From contig MHMD01000019.1 of assembly GCA_001819295.1 (NCBI GenBank), positions 15,556 to 42,615 on the forward strand: a stretch of DNA of 27,060 nt, in the 5' to 3' direction. The translations under genes and the position numbers were made by a program. This DNA is from Candidatus Nealsonbacteria bacterium RIFCSPHIGHO2_02_FULL_43_13. GTDB lineage: Bacteria > Patescibacteriota > Minisyncoccia > Minisyncoccales > MHMH01. This document shows, in pieces, positions 13,383 to 21,160 of this stretch (positions within the stretch are counted from its first letter, which is position 1; each line of letters opens with the position of its first letter). Below the pieces are notes generated by a model. That model was given only the letters and a program-made list of their open reading frames with translations, did no database searches and had not been told where the DNA came from.

Positions 13383-14714
13383 ATGTTCCCAAAAAACGGT
13401 TTCACTTTTATCGATATTCTCATAGGCGCAGCTCTTTTGATTATTGTTTTCACGGGTATTTTAGGGGCTTATCAATTAGGAATGAAGGTTGTCGGTCAAT
13501 CAAAGGCGAGGACCACCGCTATTGCTCTGGCTAATCAAAAAATAGAGATGGCAAGAAACCTGTCTTATCAAGGCGTAGGGACCATCGGAGGTATTCCAGC
13601 CGGACAACTAAACGAAACGGAAATTATTACTCGGAATGGCGCTGCGTATACTGTTAAAACGACCGTAGTTTACATTGACGATTCTCTTGATGGATTAATA
13701 CCCGCCGATGCTCAACCGTCGGATTATAAAAGAGTAAAAGTGAAAGTTTCTTGGCAGGGCCAATTTGGCGGCGGATTGGCTTTATTAACCGATGTGGCGC
13801 CGAAAGAGATATGGTCGGAAGCCGGTGGCGGGATGATATTAATTTCGGTTTTTGATGCCGAAGGGATTGGGGTGCCGCAAGCGAACATTAGTATCACTAA
13901 TTCGGCAGTCAATCCGGCGATTAATGCTTGGTATTTAGCCGACAATAATGGAAATTTGGTTTTACCCGGAGCCCCGACTTCCAATGAAAACTATCAAATT
14001 ACTGCTTCGAAAGCAGGTTTCAGCACTGATAGAACTTACGGGGCGGAAGAGACTACTAATCCTCTTAAGCCGCATGTTTCGGTCTATGACGGTCGGTTGG
14101 CAGAAGCTTCTTTTTCGATTGACGAGACAGGTTCTTTTTCAGTTCGAACATCCGGCGCAAAAGAACAAGGATATCCGGCTATTCCAAATGTACCCTTTGC
14201 TTTAAGGGGTGCAAAAATAATCGGCACGGATGCGCAAGGCGCCGCGGTTTATAAATATTCTGATAATTTTTTAACCAATAATGATGGTGAATTAAATGTC
14301 GGCAATTTAGAATGGGATTCGTACAGTTTTACGGTTAATAAATTAGCCACCGGGTTTGATTTAATCGGGGCGGAGTCTCCGCTTGCAACTACCAGTACTC
14401 AGCCGATTGATCTTTTACCGAATATTTCTCGGGAAGTAAGATTAATTTTAAAAGCCGAAAATAGTTTTTTGGTAACCGTCAAAGACGAAGTTTCTTTACA
14501 ACCCATTTTTGGGGCGAGCATCAGGATATTTAATGCGGGGTTAGGTTATGATGAGACCTATCCGAGCGACGAAAACGGCCGAGCTTTTTTCATTCCACTT
14601 GAGGCCGCAACTTATAATTTAGAAATCGGAGCGTCGGGATATCAAATTTATACTGGGAATATTTTTGTTTCAGGCGACAAGGCTTTAACCGTTAATCTGG
14701 TAGCTTCGCCATGA
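13383..14714 (+). CDS. Large pilin-like protein with carboxypeptidase-regulatory-like repeats
   Basis: 443 aa. The N-terminus is a class III signal: NG, then FTFIDILIGAALLIIVFTGI, with processing expected after G6. Position +5 of the mature protein is Asp, not the nearly invariant Glu. After the pilin helix come at least two beta-sandwich domains of the carboxypeptidase-regulatory/Ig type: about 150-210 (ISVFDAEGIGVPQANISI, NGNLVLPG) and about 362-440 (VKDEVSLQPIFGASIRIF, ENGRAFFIPLEAATYNLEI). The length is far above a typical pilin, so it may be a minor pilin or tip adhesin that carries surface domains. It starts 2 nt after pilC and overlaps the next pilin by 4 nt. Confidence 0.85.
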   Translation: MFPKNGFTFIDILIGAALLIIVFTGILGAYQLGMKVVGQSKARTTAIALANQKIEMARNLSYQGVGTIGGIPAGQLNETEIITRNGAAYTVKTTVVYIDDSLDGLIPADAQPSDYKRVKVKVSWQGQFGGGLALLTDVAPKEIWSEAGGGMILISVFDAEGIGVPQANISITNSAVNPAINAWYLADNNGNLVLPGAPTSNENYQITASKAGFSTDRTYGAEETTNPLKPHVSVYDGRLAEASFSIDETGSFSVRTSGAKEQGYPAIPNVPFALRGAKIIGTDAQGAAVYKYSDNFLTNNDGELNVGNLEWDSYSFTVNKLATGFDLIGAESPLATTSTQPIDLLPNISREVRLILKAENSFLVTVKDEVSLQPIFGASIRIFNAGLGYDETYPSDENGRAFFIPLEAATYNLEIGASGYQIYTGNIFVSGDKALTVNLVASP

Positions 14715-15292
14715 AACAAGCTTTTACTTTAATTGAGGTAATGGTTACGGTCGCTATTTTCACCTTAATTACCGGTGTAATTGCCGCTTTTATTTTAACC
14801 GGATATAAAATTCACGGTTATACTTTCCAGCAATCAATAGCCATTGACGAAGCGAGAAGAGGAATTGAAGCCATGGTCAAAGAAATAAGGGAGTCGCAGC
14901 CCGGCGAGGACGGCTCTTATATTATTGATAAGGCCGAAGATTATCAGTTCTCTTTTTATTCGGATATTGACAAGAATGAAGTTATTGAAAGGGTCCGCTA
15001 TTTCATCGACGGCACGAATTTAAAAAAAGGGATTACTTATCCCAGCGGCTTTCCCGTTCAATATCTGTCAGCAACTGAAAAAATTACTACGCTTTCTCAA
15101 TATGTCAGAAATCAGCCGCCGATTTTCCATTATTTTGACGGAGATAACGTTGAATTACCATCACCAGCCCGATTAAAAGACACCAAGTTGATGAAAGTCC
15201 GTTTGATCATTAACGTTAATCCGGATCGTCCGCCTCAAGATTTCGAATTGGAATCAGCTGTCCAGCTGAGGAATCTTAAAACTAATCTATGA
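14711..15292 (+). CDS. Type IV pilin-like protein (PilW/PilJ-type minor pilin)
   Basis: 193 aa. A very short leader MKQA is followed by FTLIEVMVTVAIFTLITGVI, so cleavage would be after Ala rather than Gly; mature E5 is present. The body is a single globular domain with DEARRGIEAMVKEIRES, resembling minor pilins of the PilW/GspJ kind. It overlaps its neighbours by 4 nt on both sides. Likely a minor pilin of the PilB/PilC machine. The exact subclass is uncertain. Confidence 0.85.
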   Translation: MKQAFTLIEVMVTVAIFTLITGVIAAFILTGYKIHGYTFQQSIAIDEARRGIEAMVKEIRESQPGEDGSYIIDKAEDYQFSFYSDIDKNEVIERVRYFIDGTNLKKGITYPSGFPVQYLSATEKITTLSQYVRNQPPIFHYFDGDNVELPSPARLKDTKLMKVRLIINVNPDRPPQDFELESAVQLRNLKTNL

Positions 15293-16662
15293 TAAGAAAC
15301 AACGGCATTGTTATTACTTATGTTTTGATTTTCGGGGCAGTATTTTTATTGCTGTTGTCGGGTCTTTTAGGTTTTATTTTGCTGCAGCACCGCCAATCTT
15401 TGCAAAAAGTGGCTTGGAACGAAGCTTTAGAAATAGCCGAAGCGGGGTTGGATTATGCTAAGTGGCGTTTATCTTACGCCCCGTCAGATTTCGGCTTTTC
15501 CGGAACTTATGACTATAAAGATCCTGAAGGAGAAGTTATCGGCCAGTATCTTTTAGAAATTACCACTCCCTCGGGATGCGCGCCGGCGGTAAAAATTAAA
15601 TCAACCGGCCGAGTGACAAATTTTTCCGACGTAGAGAGAAGGGTCCAGGTTAAATATGCTAAGCCGGCTTTGGCGAAGTATGCTTTTTTAACTAATAGCA
15701 ATGTTTGGTTTGGAGCCGATGAGGCGTTAAAAGGGCCGTTCCACTCCAATGGCGGCATTAGAATGGATGGCACTCAAAATTCTCTTTCAACTTCGGCTAA
15801 GCAAACCTATATCTGCAGCGAAGAACACGATTGTTCGCCTTCTCAAGAAAAACCGGGGATTTGGGGCGTGGGCCAGGGCCAGGGCCAGGGTTTTTGGGAG
15901 TTTCCCGTTCCCGCAATCGATTTCAGCAGTATTACCCAGGATTTGGCGGCCTTAAAAGCTGATGCCCAAAACTTCGGAATTTATCTTGCTCAACCCATTG
16001 ACCACGGCTATCATCTTAAATTTAAATCAGACGGCACGGTTGATGTTTTTCGGGTAAAAAAAGTGAAACAAAAAGTTTGGGGCTGGGACGGGCAAGATTG
16101 GGTTTTTGAGTCAAACGATATTGATGCGGAAGACTTCGAGGCTAATTATTCTTTATCCGGCATTTGCGCTCCGATTTTTGTGGGAAACGATATTTGGGTT
16201 GACGGCGTTGTCAAGGGCAGGGCTACCGTTGTCGCCGCTTCTTTGCCAGAAACTCAAAATAAAATGAGAAAAATAATCATTAATGGTAATATCGATTACG
16301 CTGACAGCAACTCTGTTCTGGGGCTTATCGCCCAAAAAGATATTTTAATTCCTCTCTATTCACCCGATAATTTAACGGTGAAAGCGGCGATGTTGGCTCA
16401 AAAGGGTCATGTTTTCAGGTATTATTATCCCAATTGGTCAGCGGAGCCCTACCGAACCTATGGAATCAGGAATAAGATTACCACCCTCGGTTCGATTATC
16501 ACCAATACCTTGTGGACTTTTACTTGGGTCGATGGCGGGGGAGCGGCAGTTTCGGGTTATCGAACTACCGAGATGGCTTACGATCCGAACCTAACTTATA
16601 ATCCTCCGCCTTATTTTCCAACTTCCGGAGAATACGAATTTTTAAACTGGGAGGAATTGTAA
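15289..16662 (+). CDS. PilX-like pilus assembly protein
   Basis: 457 aa. The N-terminus, NNG then IVITYVLIFGAVFLLLLSGL, is a pilin-like helix without the mature E5. It is followed by EALEIAEAGLDYAKWRL, the usual PilX/GspK-type segment after the helix. The rest (about 120-450) is a long beta-rich region: AFLTNSNVWFGADEALKGP, a GQGQGQG stretch near residue 200, and repeated short strands around IFVGNDIWVDGVVKGRATVV that may form a beta-helix. It probably caps or primes the pilus. It is the last gene of the pilB operon; an intrinsic terminator follows directly. Confidence 0.8.
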   Translation: MIRNNGIVITYVLIFGAVFLLLLSGLLGFILLQHRQSLQKVAWNEALEIAEAGLDYAKWRLSYAPSDFGFSGTYDYKDPEGEVIGQYLLEITTPSGCAPAVKIKSTGRVTNFSDVERRVQVKYAKPALAKYAFLTNSNVWFGADEALKGPFHSNGGIRMDGTQNSLSTSAKQTYICSEEHDCSPSQEKPGIWGVGQGQGQGFWEFPVPAIDFSSITQDLAALKADAQNFGIYLAQPIDHGYHLKFKSDGTVDVFRVKKVKQKVWGWDGQDWVFESNDIDAEDFEANYSLSGICAPIFVGNDIWVDGVVKGRATVVAASLPETQNKMRKIIINGNIDYADSNSVLGLIAQKDILIPLYSPDNLTVKAAMLAQKGHVFRYYYPNWSAEPYRTYGIRNKITTLGSIITNTLWTFTWVDGGGAAVSGYRTTEMAYDPNLTYNPPPYFPTSGEYEFLNWEEL

Positions 16663-16665
16663 GGA

Positions 16666-16700
16666 AAAAGAGGCTCCCCGAGAGAAGCCTCTTTTGTTTT
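16666..16700. terminator. Terminator between convergent genes
   Basis: AAAAGAGGCT (16666-16675) pairs with AGCCTCTTTT (16686-16695), 10-nt loop, then GTTTT. It ends the pilus operon on the plus strand and, read the other way, the small secreted-protein gene. Confidence 0.85.
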
Positions 16701-16701
16701 G

Positions 16702-17262
16702 CTATTTAGCCAGGCCCATTTTTTTTAAGAGCCCATATTCTGCCCGCCGGGCATTTTCTTTTTCTACCCATATCTTGTGGGCTGTCAATTTCCTGATGTC
16801 GTCCGACATTATTTGAATTGTGCCGCGGTGTATGTCTTTTTCGTTTTTGTAGTACCCCCAGTAATCAGTGGTAAGATAAGCGGGCCCATCTTTGGCGTAA
16901 ATGCCGATAATTTGAATCTGTTGGCCGATTCTTAAATCAGTCAGGCTCCTCCCTAGGCCGGTAACTCGGGTATCTTGACCAATGCCGATTTTCATTGGTG
17001 GCCGTAGCCATTCCTGATTAGGGGAAACGGGGCTGTTGATTATTTCAAGATAGCTGTTGCTGAGATTAACAATTAAACCGTTGTAAGCCCACTCCGTATT
17101 TTTCTTGTTCTCGCTGGGAGGAATAAATCCTCCGCCGCCTCCACCACCGCCACCACCGCCAGGGCCGCCACCACCGCCAGGGCCGCCAGCCGCTCCAGAT
17201 GCCATAACAATTAAGACACCGATAAGCGAAGCGGCGGCCAGAAACACAAAAAACTTTCTCAC
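16702..17262 (-). CDS. Small secreted Gly-rich protein with OB/DUF5666-like domain
   Basis: 186 aa. The GTG start at 17262 is chosen because a near-perfect Shine-Dalgarno AAGGAGGTGA lies 4 nt upstream. A signal peptide (about 1-23) is followed by a Gly/Pro run (about 26-45), then a small beta-rich domain (about 58-145: GLIVNLSNSYLEII, DLRIGQQIQIIGIYAKDG) like the small OB-type domains of exported proteins, and a basic C-terminus. It lies between the two pilus operons, convergent with the first and divergent from pilM, and could be an envelope accessory of the pilus. No family named with certainty. Confidence 0.8.
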   Translation of the reverse strand: MRKFFVFLAAASLIGVLIVMASGAAGGPGGGGGPGGGGGGGGGGGFIPPSENKKNTEWAYNGLIVNLSNSYLEIINSPVSPNQEWLRPPMKIGIGQDTRVTGLGRSLTDLRIGQQIQIIGIYAKDGPAYLTTDYWGYYKNEKDIHRGTIQIMSDDIRKLTAHKIWVEKENARRAEYGLLKKMGLAK

Positions 17263-17309
17263 CTTTTCACCTCCTTACTATGATATGGTGTACTCGAAAG
17301 ATTTTAATA

Positions 17310-17318
17310 TGATATAAT
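17310..17318 (+). promoter_or_regulatory. Extended -10 promoter of pilM
   Basis: TGA-TATAAT with the -10 at 17313-17318, no good -35. The first ATG (17323) starts 4 nt after it and may precede the transcription start; the second ATG (17329) fits a near-leaderless mRNA. Confidence 0.65.
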
Positions 17319-17322
17319 AAAA

Positions 17323-18390
17323 ATGTCAATGTTTGACTCTTTTATCATAAAACCAACAGCTTTTGGCTTAGATATTTCCGACTCGTCTTTAAAAATAATT
17401 CAACTGAAGAAAAGGGGAAAGTCTTTTGCATTAGCTTCTTTCGGCGAAACCAAGATGGAGCCGGGGATTATCGAGCAGGGCGATATTAAAAATGAAAAAG
17501 CCTTATCGGAAAATATCAGAAAGGCGGTTAAAGAAGCCTGCGGAGAAAGAATACGCACCAAGCGCGCGATTATCTCTTTGCCCGAAGAAAAAGCTTTTTT
17601 ACAGGTTATTCAGCTTCCTTTAATGAAAGAAGAAGAAGCGCAGCAGGCGATTTATTTTGAGGCGGAAAATTATATTCCTTTGCCGGTTGAAAAAGTTTAT
17701 CTCGATTCTCAAATTATTTCTTGCGACGCTAAGACCGGCAAGCTCAATGTTTTAATCGTAGCTATCCCCAAAACCATCATTGATTCTTATGTCCGTTCCC
17801 TAAAAGGAGCGGCGCTAGAACCCGTGGCGTTCGAAATTGAGTCTATGTCCATCTCGCGCGCTTTAATTAAAGACAATATGGATTCTCAAGCCTTGGTCAC
17901 GGTAGATTTAGGCGAGAATCGGACCAGCTTCAGTATTTTTTTTGAACAATCATTAAAATTTACTGCCACTTCTCAACTCTCGGCTAAAAATTTCAGCGAG
18001 CTTATCGCTCAGAGCTTAAAAATTAGTTTTAAGGAGGCGGAAGCTTTAAAAATTAAGAACGGCATCGGTAGGAGTAAATTGGGTAAAAAAATTACCGAAG
18101 CTTTAAGCTCAACGCTGGAGACACTCGTCGATTTATCGGAAAAATATCTTAATTATTGCCAGACTCAATATAATCAAAAAGCGGCCAAAATTTTACTTTG
18201 CGGTGGCGGGGCTAATCTAAAAGGTTTGGCCGATTTTTTGAGTCAGCGTCTTAAAATATCAGTAGAGTTAGGCAACCCTTGGACTAATATTATGTCCAGC
18301 CGATCAAAAAAGGCTAAGATGTTAACGCCTGAAGAATCTTTAAGATATACTACCGCCCTAGGACTGGCTTTAAGAGGAGCGAAGTTATGA
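17323..18390 (+). CDS. pilM: Type IV pilus assembly ATPase-like protein PilM
   Basis: 355 aa as given, 353 if the second ATG at 17329 is used; that start (MFDSF) fits the promoter position better. PilM is an actin-like cytoplasmic protein that binds the PilN tail and forms the inner-membrane alignment complex. Seen: the phosphate-1 region FGLDISDSSLKIIQLKK, the family pattern RAIISLPEEKAFLQVIQLPL, the phosphate-2 VDLGENRTSFSIF, and LLCGGGANLKGLADFL for adenosine. It overlaps pilN by 4 nt. Confidence 0.95.
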   Translation: MSMFDSFIIKPTAFGLDISDSSLKIIQLKKRGKSFALASFGETKMEPGIIEQGDIKNEKALSENIRKAVKEACGERIRTKRAIISLPEEKAFLQVIQLPLMKEEEAQQAIYFEAENYIPLPVEKVYLDSQIISCDAKTGKLNVLIVAIPKTIIDSYVRSLKGAALEPVAFEIESMSISRALIKDNMDSQALVTVDLGENRTSFSIFFEQSLKFTATSQLSAKNFSELIAQSLKISFKEAEALKIKNGIGRSKLGKKITEALSSTLETLVDLSEKYLNYCQTQYNQKAAKILLCGGGANLKGLADFLSQRLKISVELGNPWTNIMSSRSKKAKMLTPEESLRYTTALGLALRGAKL

Positions 18391-18935
18391 TTAATCTTTT
18401 ACCTCCAACAGAAAAGGATAATTTGAGAAGAGAGGAAAAACGCCGCTTGGCTTTTATTTGGGGTGTTTTTGTTTTATTTTTCTTGATCGCCGGCTCGGTG
18501 GTCTTATTTTCATTAAATATTTATCTTGCCGGAGAGGTTGCCGGCCTTAAAATTCTTGTCGACTACGAACAGCAAAAATCACTGACGCTGGAAGCTAAAA
18601 ATGTTGAAAAAGAGATCAGCGCCATTAATCAAAATCTTGCGGAACTCGACGCGTTTTACCAAAGACAGCCCCGGGTTGCGGCCCTTTTTCAAAGAATATC
18701 AGAAATTGTTCCCGAAGAAATATACTTAAACTCATTATCGTTAGATTTTAGCAAGGGTAAAAATGATCGCTTCCAGGTTTCATTAACTGGTCGCAGCGTA
18801 ACTCGGGAAGCGTTGCTCAACTTTAAAAAAATTCTTGAGTCTGAATCGGGTTTTCAGGGCATTTATTTTCCATCGTCAAGTTGGGTGAAGCCTTCAGATA
18901 TTAATTTCAGCGTTAGTTTCGAGCTCGCCATATGA
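18387..18935 (+). CDS. pilN: Pilus assembly protein PilN
   Basis: 182 aa. Begins MINLLPP, the short PilM-binding tail typical of PilN, then a basic stretch and one membrane helix (about 23-48), a coiled-coil segment (about 50-90), and a small periplasmic-type domain with the family-like IVPEEIYLNSLSLDF. It overlaps pilM and the next gene by 4 nt each. Part of the alignment complex that links the motor to the outer parts of the machine. Confidence 0.92.
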   Translation: MINLLPPTEKDNLRREEKRRLAFIWGVFVLFFLIAGSVVLFSLNIYLAGEVAGLKILVDYEQQKSLTLEAKNVEKEISAINQNLAELDAFYQRQPRVAALFQRISEIVPEEIYLNSLSLDFSKGKNDRFQVSLTGRSVTREALLNFKKILESESGFQGIYFPSSSWVKPSDINFSVSFELAI

Positions 18936-19456
18936 TTCAAAATAAAAATATTCCATTAATCATTTTAGGGATAGTCGTTATGCTTTTAGCCGTCGGCGTC
19001 GTTCGGCCGTTGTTTTTAAGCATTAAACAGAATTCAAACATTTTTGCCGGCCAAAGAGAAGTTTTGGCCGAGCTCGAAAAAAAGAGAGAAAATATTAAAA
19101 AATTCCAGTCAACTTACGGGACCTACCAAGTTAATTTCAAAAAAATAGACCAATTGTTTATCGATCAGGAAGAACCGGTCGACTTTATTAAATTTCTTGA
19201 AAAGGAGGCCGGCCGTTCAAAACTTGCCATTGATTTGGCGCCCTTGTCTCTTAAGGCGGGGGAGGAAGACGTTTGGCCGTCAATTGGTTTCCAAGTAGCT
19301 TTGATCGGCTCTTTCCCGAATTTTTTACAATTCCTCGATAAGATTGAATTAAATTCATATTTAATCTCCTTGTCTGATTTTAGCTTGAATAAGCCGACAA
19401 AAATTACCAATGGCGATATAGAAATTGCGTTTCAGCTAAAAGTTTATACCCGGTGA
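18932..19456 (+). CDS. pilO: PilO-like pilus assembly protein
   Basis: 174 aa. One N-terminal membrane helix (about 8-28), a coiled coil with VLAELEKKRENIKKFQSTY, and a small ferredoxin-like domain (about 75-174, including FPNFLQFLDKIELNSYLISL, which is typical of PilO). The position after pilM and pilN and the 4-nt overlaps support the call. Sequence conservation in PilO is low, so this rests partly on context. Confidence 0.85.
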   Translation: MIQNKNIPLIILGIVVMLLAVGVVRPLFLSIKQNSNIFAGQREVLAELEKKRENIKKFQSTYGTYQVNFKKIDQLFIDQEEPVDFIKFLEKEAGRSKLAIDLAPLSLKAGEEDVWPSIGFQVALIGSFPNFLQFLDKIELNSYLISLSDFSLNKPTKITNGDIEIAFQLKVYTR

Positions 19457-19758
19457 TTATGAACAAAGAGTTTATTTTGAAATTAAAAAATATCGGCAGC
19501 GTTTTGCTCAATAGCCCGGCCAGAAATCCGATTTTTAGCGTGGCATTTTTGTTTCTGATTGTTTTGGCGCTGGGCGCTTTGATTTTTTACCGATATGATA
19601 TTTTAGTTAAAGCCTCTCAACCAAAAATAACCGCCGAAGCCGTTCAGTTTGAAGAAGAGCTTTATCGGCAAATTTTAAAAGAATGGCAAACGAGAGATGA
19701 AAGATCTGGCGCAGTTGATTCTTTGAAATACATTGATCCTTTTCAAGAAAAGCGGTAG
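19453..19758 (+). CDS. Small single-pass membrane protein of the pilM operon
   Basis: 101 aa from GTG at 19453 (GTGA overlap with pilO) or 99 aa from ATG at 19459. One membrane helix (about 27-47: IFSVAFLFLIVLALGALIFY) followed by a charged helical tail ending in DPFQEKR. The position suggests a PilP-like or other accessory role in the alignment complex, but no PilP motif is visible. No terminator follows; a tRNA-Arg promoter starts 4 nt after its stop. Confidence 0.75.
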   Translation: MIMNKEFILKLKNIGSVLLNSPARNPIFSVAFLFLIVLALGALIFYRYDILVKASQPKITAEAVQFEEELYRQILKEWQTRDERSGAVDSLKYIDPFQEKR

Positions 19759-19761
19759 GGT

Positions 19762-19790
19762 TTGATTTTTGAGGAAAATTGAGATAGCAT
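19762..19790 (+). promoter_or_regulatory. Promoter of tRNA-Arg(TCT)/tRNA-His
   Basis: TTGATT (19762-19767), 17 bp, TAGCAT (19785-19790). The expected start near 19797 is 5 nt before tRNA-Arg. Confidence 0.55.
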
Positions 19791-19801
19791 ATTGAGGTTG
19801 A

Positions 19802-19876
19802 GCCCCTGTAGCTCAATGGACAGAGTACCTCCCTTCTAAGAAGGTGATATAGGTTCGATTCCTATCAGGGGCACCA
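19802..19876 (+). tRNA. tRNA-Arg(TCT)
   Basis: Acceptor GCCCCTG/CAGGGGC, anticodon loop CTTCTAA, T-loop TTCGATT. The anticodon stem CCTCC/GAAGG has one C-A mismatch (30-40). Discriminator A followed by CCA; it is the only tRNA in the window with this sequence at its end. Confidence 0.93.
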
Positions 19877-19877
19877 T

Positions 19878-19949
19878 GGTGGTCATGGTGTAACGGCAGC
19901 ACAAGGGTTTGTGGAACCCTTTGAGGCGGTTCGAATCCGCTTGACCACC
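19878..19949 (+). tRNA. tRNA-His(GTG)
   Basis: Anticodon loop TTGTGGA on stem AGGGT/ACCCT, T-loop TTCGAAT. With acceptor GTGGTCA/TGACCAC, an encoded extra G (19878) faces C73, the hallmark of tRNA-His. Only one base separates it from tRNA-Arg, and its 3' end is 2 nt from the end of the convergent protease gene. Confidence 0.95.
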
Positions 19950-19951
19950 CA

Positions 19952-20998
19952 TTACTTTCTTTCGTCGAGGCGAACCTTGAGTATAATTTCCTGGCCCTTG
20001 CGGAAAATTTTCAAATTAAGGTTTTCGCCGATTTTGCATTTCTGCAGGATATCCTCCAGCGGGCATTTGGTAGAAACTTTGATATCCTGAACCTCTAAAA
20101 TAATATCGCCCTCTTGAACACCCGCTTGATGAGCCGTGCTGCCCAAAACCACGGCGCCCGACTGTCCTTGAGGATTTTTTTCGGCAATCACCAGAGCTCC
20201 TTCTCCAATGGCGAGTTTAAATTTTTCTTGGAGCTCTTTGTCTAATAAAACGTAGCGTATCCCTAAAAATGGCAGTCTCAAACGTCCAAATTGCTTGAGA
20301 TCGTCCAGATCTTTTTTCGCATTATTGATCGGCAAGGCAAAGCCGATGTTTTCGGCAAAGAAAACCATGGCGGTGTTGATGCCGATAGCCTTGCCTTTAA
20401 TGTCGATCAAAGGGCCTCCGGAATTGCCCGGGTTGATCGCGGCATCAGTTTGCACCAAACCCCTTAATTTAGTGACAGTATTATTGGTTGTATCACCGGC
20501 TGAAATTTCCCGCGCCAATCCCGAAACGACTCCGACTGAAACCGTATTGCGGAATGTCCCTAAAGCATTGCCGATGGCGATAGCTGTTTGTCCTAATTCC
20601 AGATTCGAAGAATCGCCAAGTTCAATGATCGGCAGGTTTTTTCGATCAATTCTTAAAATAGCGACATCATGGATCGGGTCTCTGGCTAAAACATAAGCCG
20701 GGTATTTTTCGTCTTCGCCGACAATCGCGATATATTCGGCGCCGGGGTCATTAACGACGTGCCGGTTGGTTAAAATTATTCCCGAAGGATCGACAATAAA
20801 GCCAGAACCCCCTCCAACATCTATTTTTTTCTTACCCTTGGGGACCATGAGGGGAGTATTGGGATTAAGCGGGTTTGTGGGTCCGCCGAAAGGCGCTTCA
20901 AAAACCGGCAGCATTTTAGAAACGATGATGCTGACCACGGCCGGCAAAACTTTTTTAATAATTTTAGGAATTGACGAGTTTTTTGAATATTTTTCCAT
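19952..20998 (-). CDS. HtrA/DegP-like serine protease with PDZ domain
   Basis: 348 aa. Trypsin-like domain with a complete triad: H80 in LTNRHVV, D111 in PIHDVAILRI, S193 in NPGNSGGPL. A PDZ domain follows (about 245-345: AHQAGVQEGDIILEVQDIKV). These proteases degrade or refold damaged envelope proteins. The N-terminus (MEKYSKNSSIPKIIKKVLPA) has no signal peptide or membrane helix, unusual for the family, and the promoter position leaves no room for a longer protein. It may act in the cytoplasm or be exported another way. Residues 31-58 are a Pro/Asn-rich loop. Convergent with tRNA-His with no terminator between. Confidence 0.93.
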   Translation of the reverse strand: MEKYSKNSSIPKIIKKVLPAVVSIIVSKMLPVFEAPFGGPTNPLNPNTPLMVPKGKKKIDVGGGSGFIVDPSGIILTNRHVVNDPGAEYIAIVGEDEKYPAYVLARDPIHDVAILRIDRKNLPIIELGDSSNLELGQTAIAIGNALGTFRNTVSVGVVSGLAREISAGDTTNNTVTKLRGLVQTDAAINPGNSGGPLIDIKGKAIGINTAMVFFAENIGFALPINNAKKDLDDLKQFGRLRLPFLGIRYVLLDKELQEKFKLAIGEGALVIAEKNPQGQSGAVVLGSTAHQAGVQEGDIILEVQDIKVSTKCPLEDILQKCKIGENLNLKIFRKGQEIILKVRLDERK

Positions 20999-21000
20999 AT

Positions 21001-21029
21001 TTGTATTGTATCATGCTTTTTGCTAAGAT
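21001..21029 (+). promoter_or_regulatory. Promoter of tRNA-Arg(CCT)
   Basis: TTGTAT (21001-21006), 17 bp, TAAGAT (21024-21029). Its -35 overlaps the -10 of the divergent protease promoter, so the two may exclude each other. Confidence 0.45.
21005..21013 (-). promoter_or_regulatory. Extended -10 promoter of the protease gene, leaderless start
   Basis: Minus strand TGA-TACAAT (21013-21005). The ATG at 20998 follows after 6 nt, at the expected transcription start, so the mRNA is probably leaderless. The -35 is poor (TTCCAT). Confidence 0.6.
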
Positions 21030-21041
21030 GGAAAATAGTTT

Positions 21042-21113
21042 GCCCCTGTCGTTCAATGGATAGGACAAGGGTTTCCTAAACCTTAAATCCAGGTTCGACT
21101 CCTGGTGGGGGCA
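21042..21113 (+). tRNA. tRNA-Arg(CCT)
   Basis: Acceptor GCCCCTG/TGGGGGC with two G-T pairs, anticodon stem AGGGT/ACCTT with loop TTCCTAA, T-loop TTCGACT, discriminator A. CCA is not encoded. Confidence 0.94.
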
Positions 21114-21160
21114 CAGCAAAAGCACCTTACCAATAAAATCTTAAAAAGGAGGTGAGCCGA

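Noticed and set aside
21152..21160. GTG start for the acyltransferase
   Set aside because: The GTG is part of the perfect Shine-Dalgarno serving the ATG at 21161.
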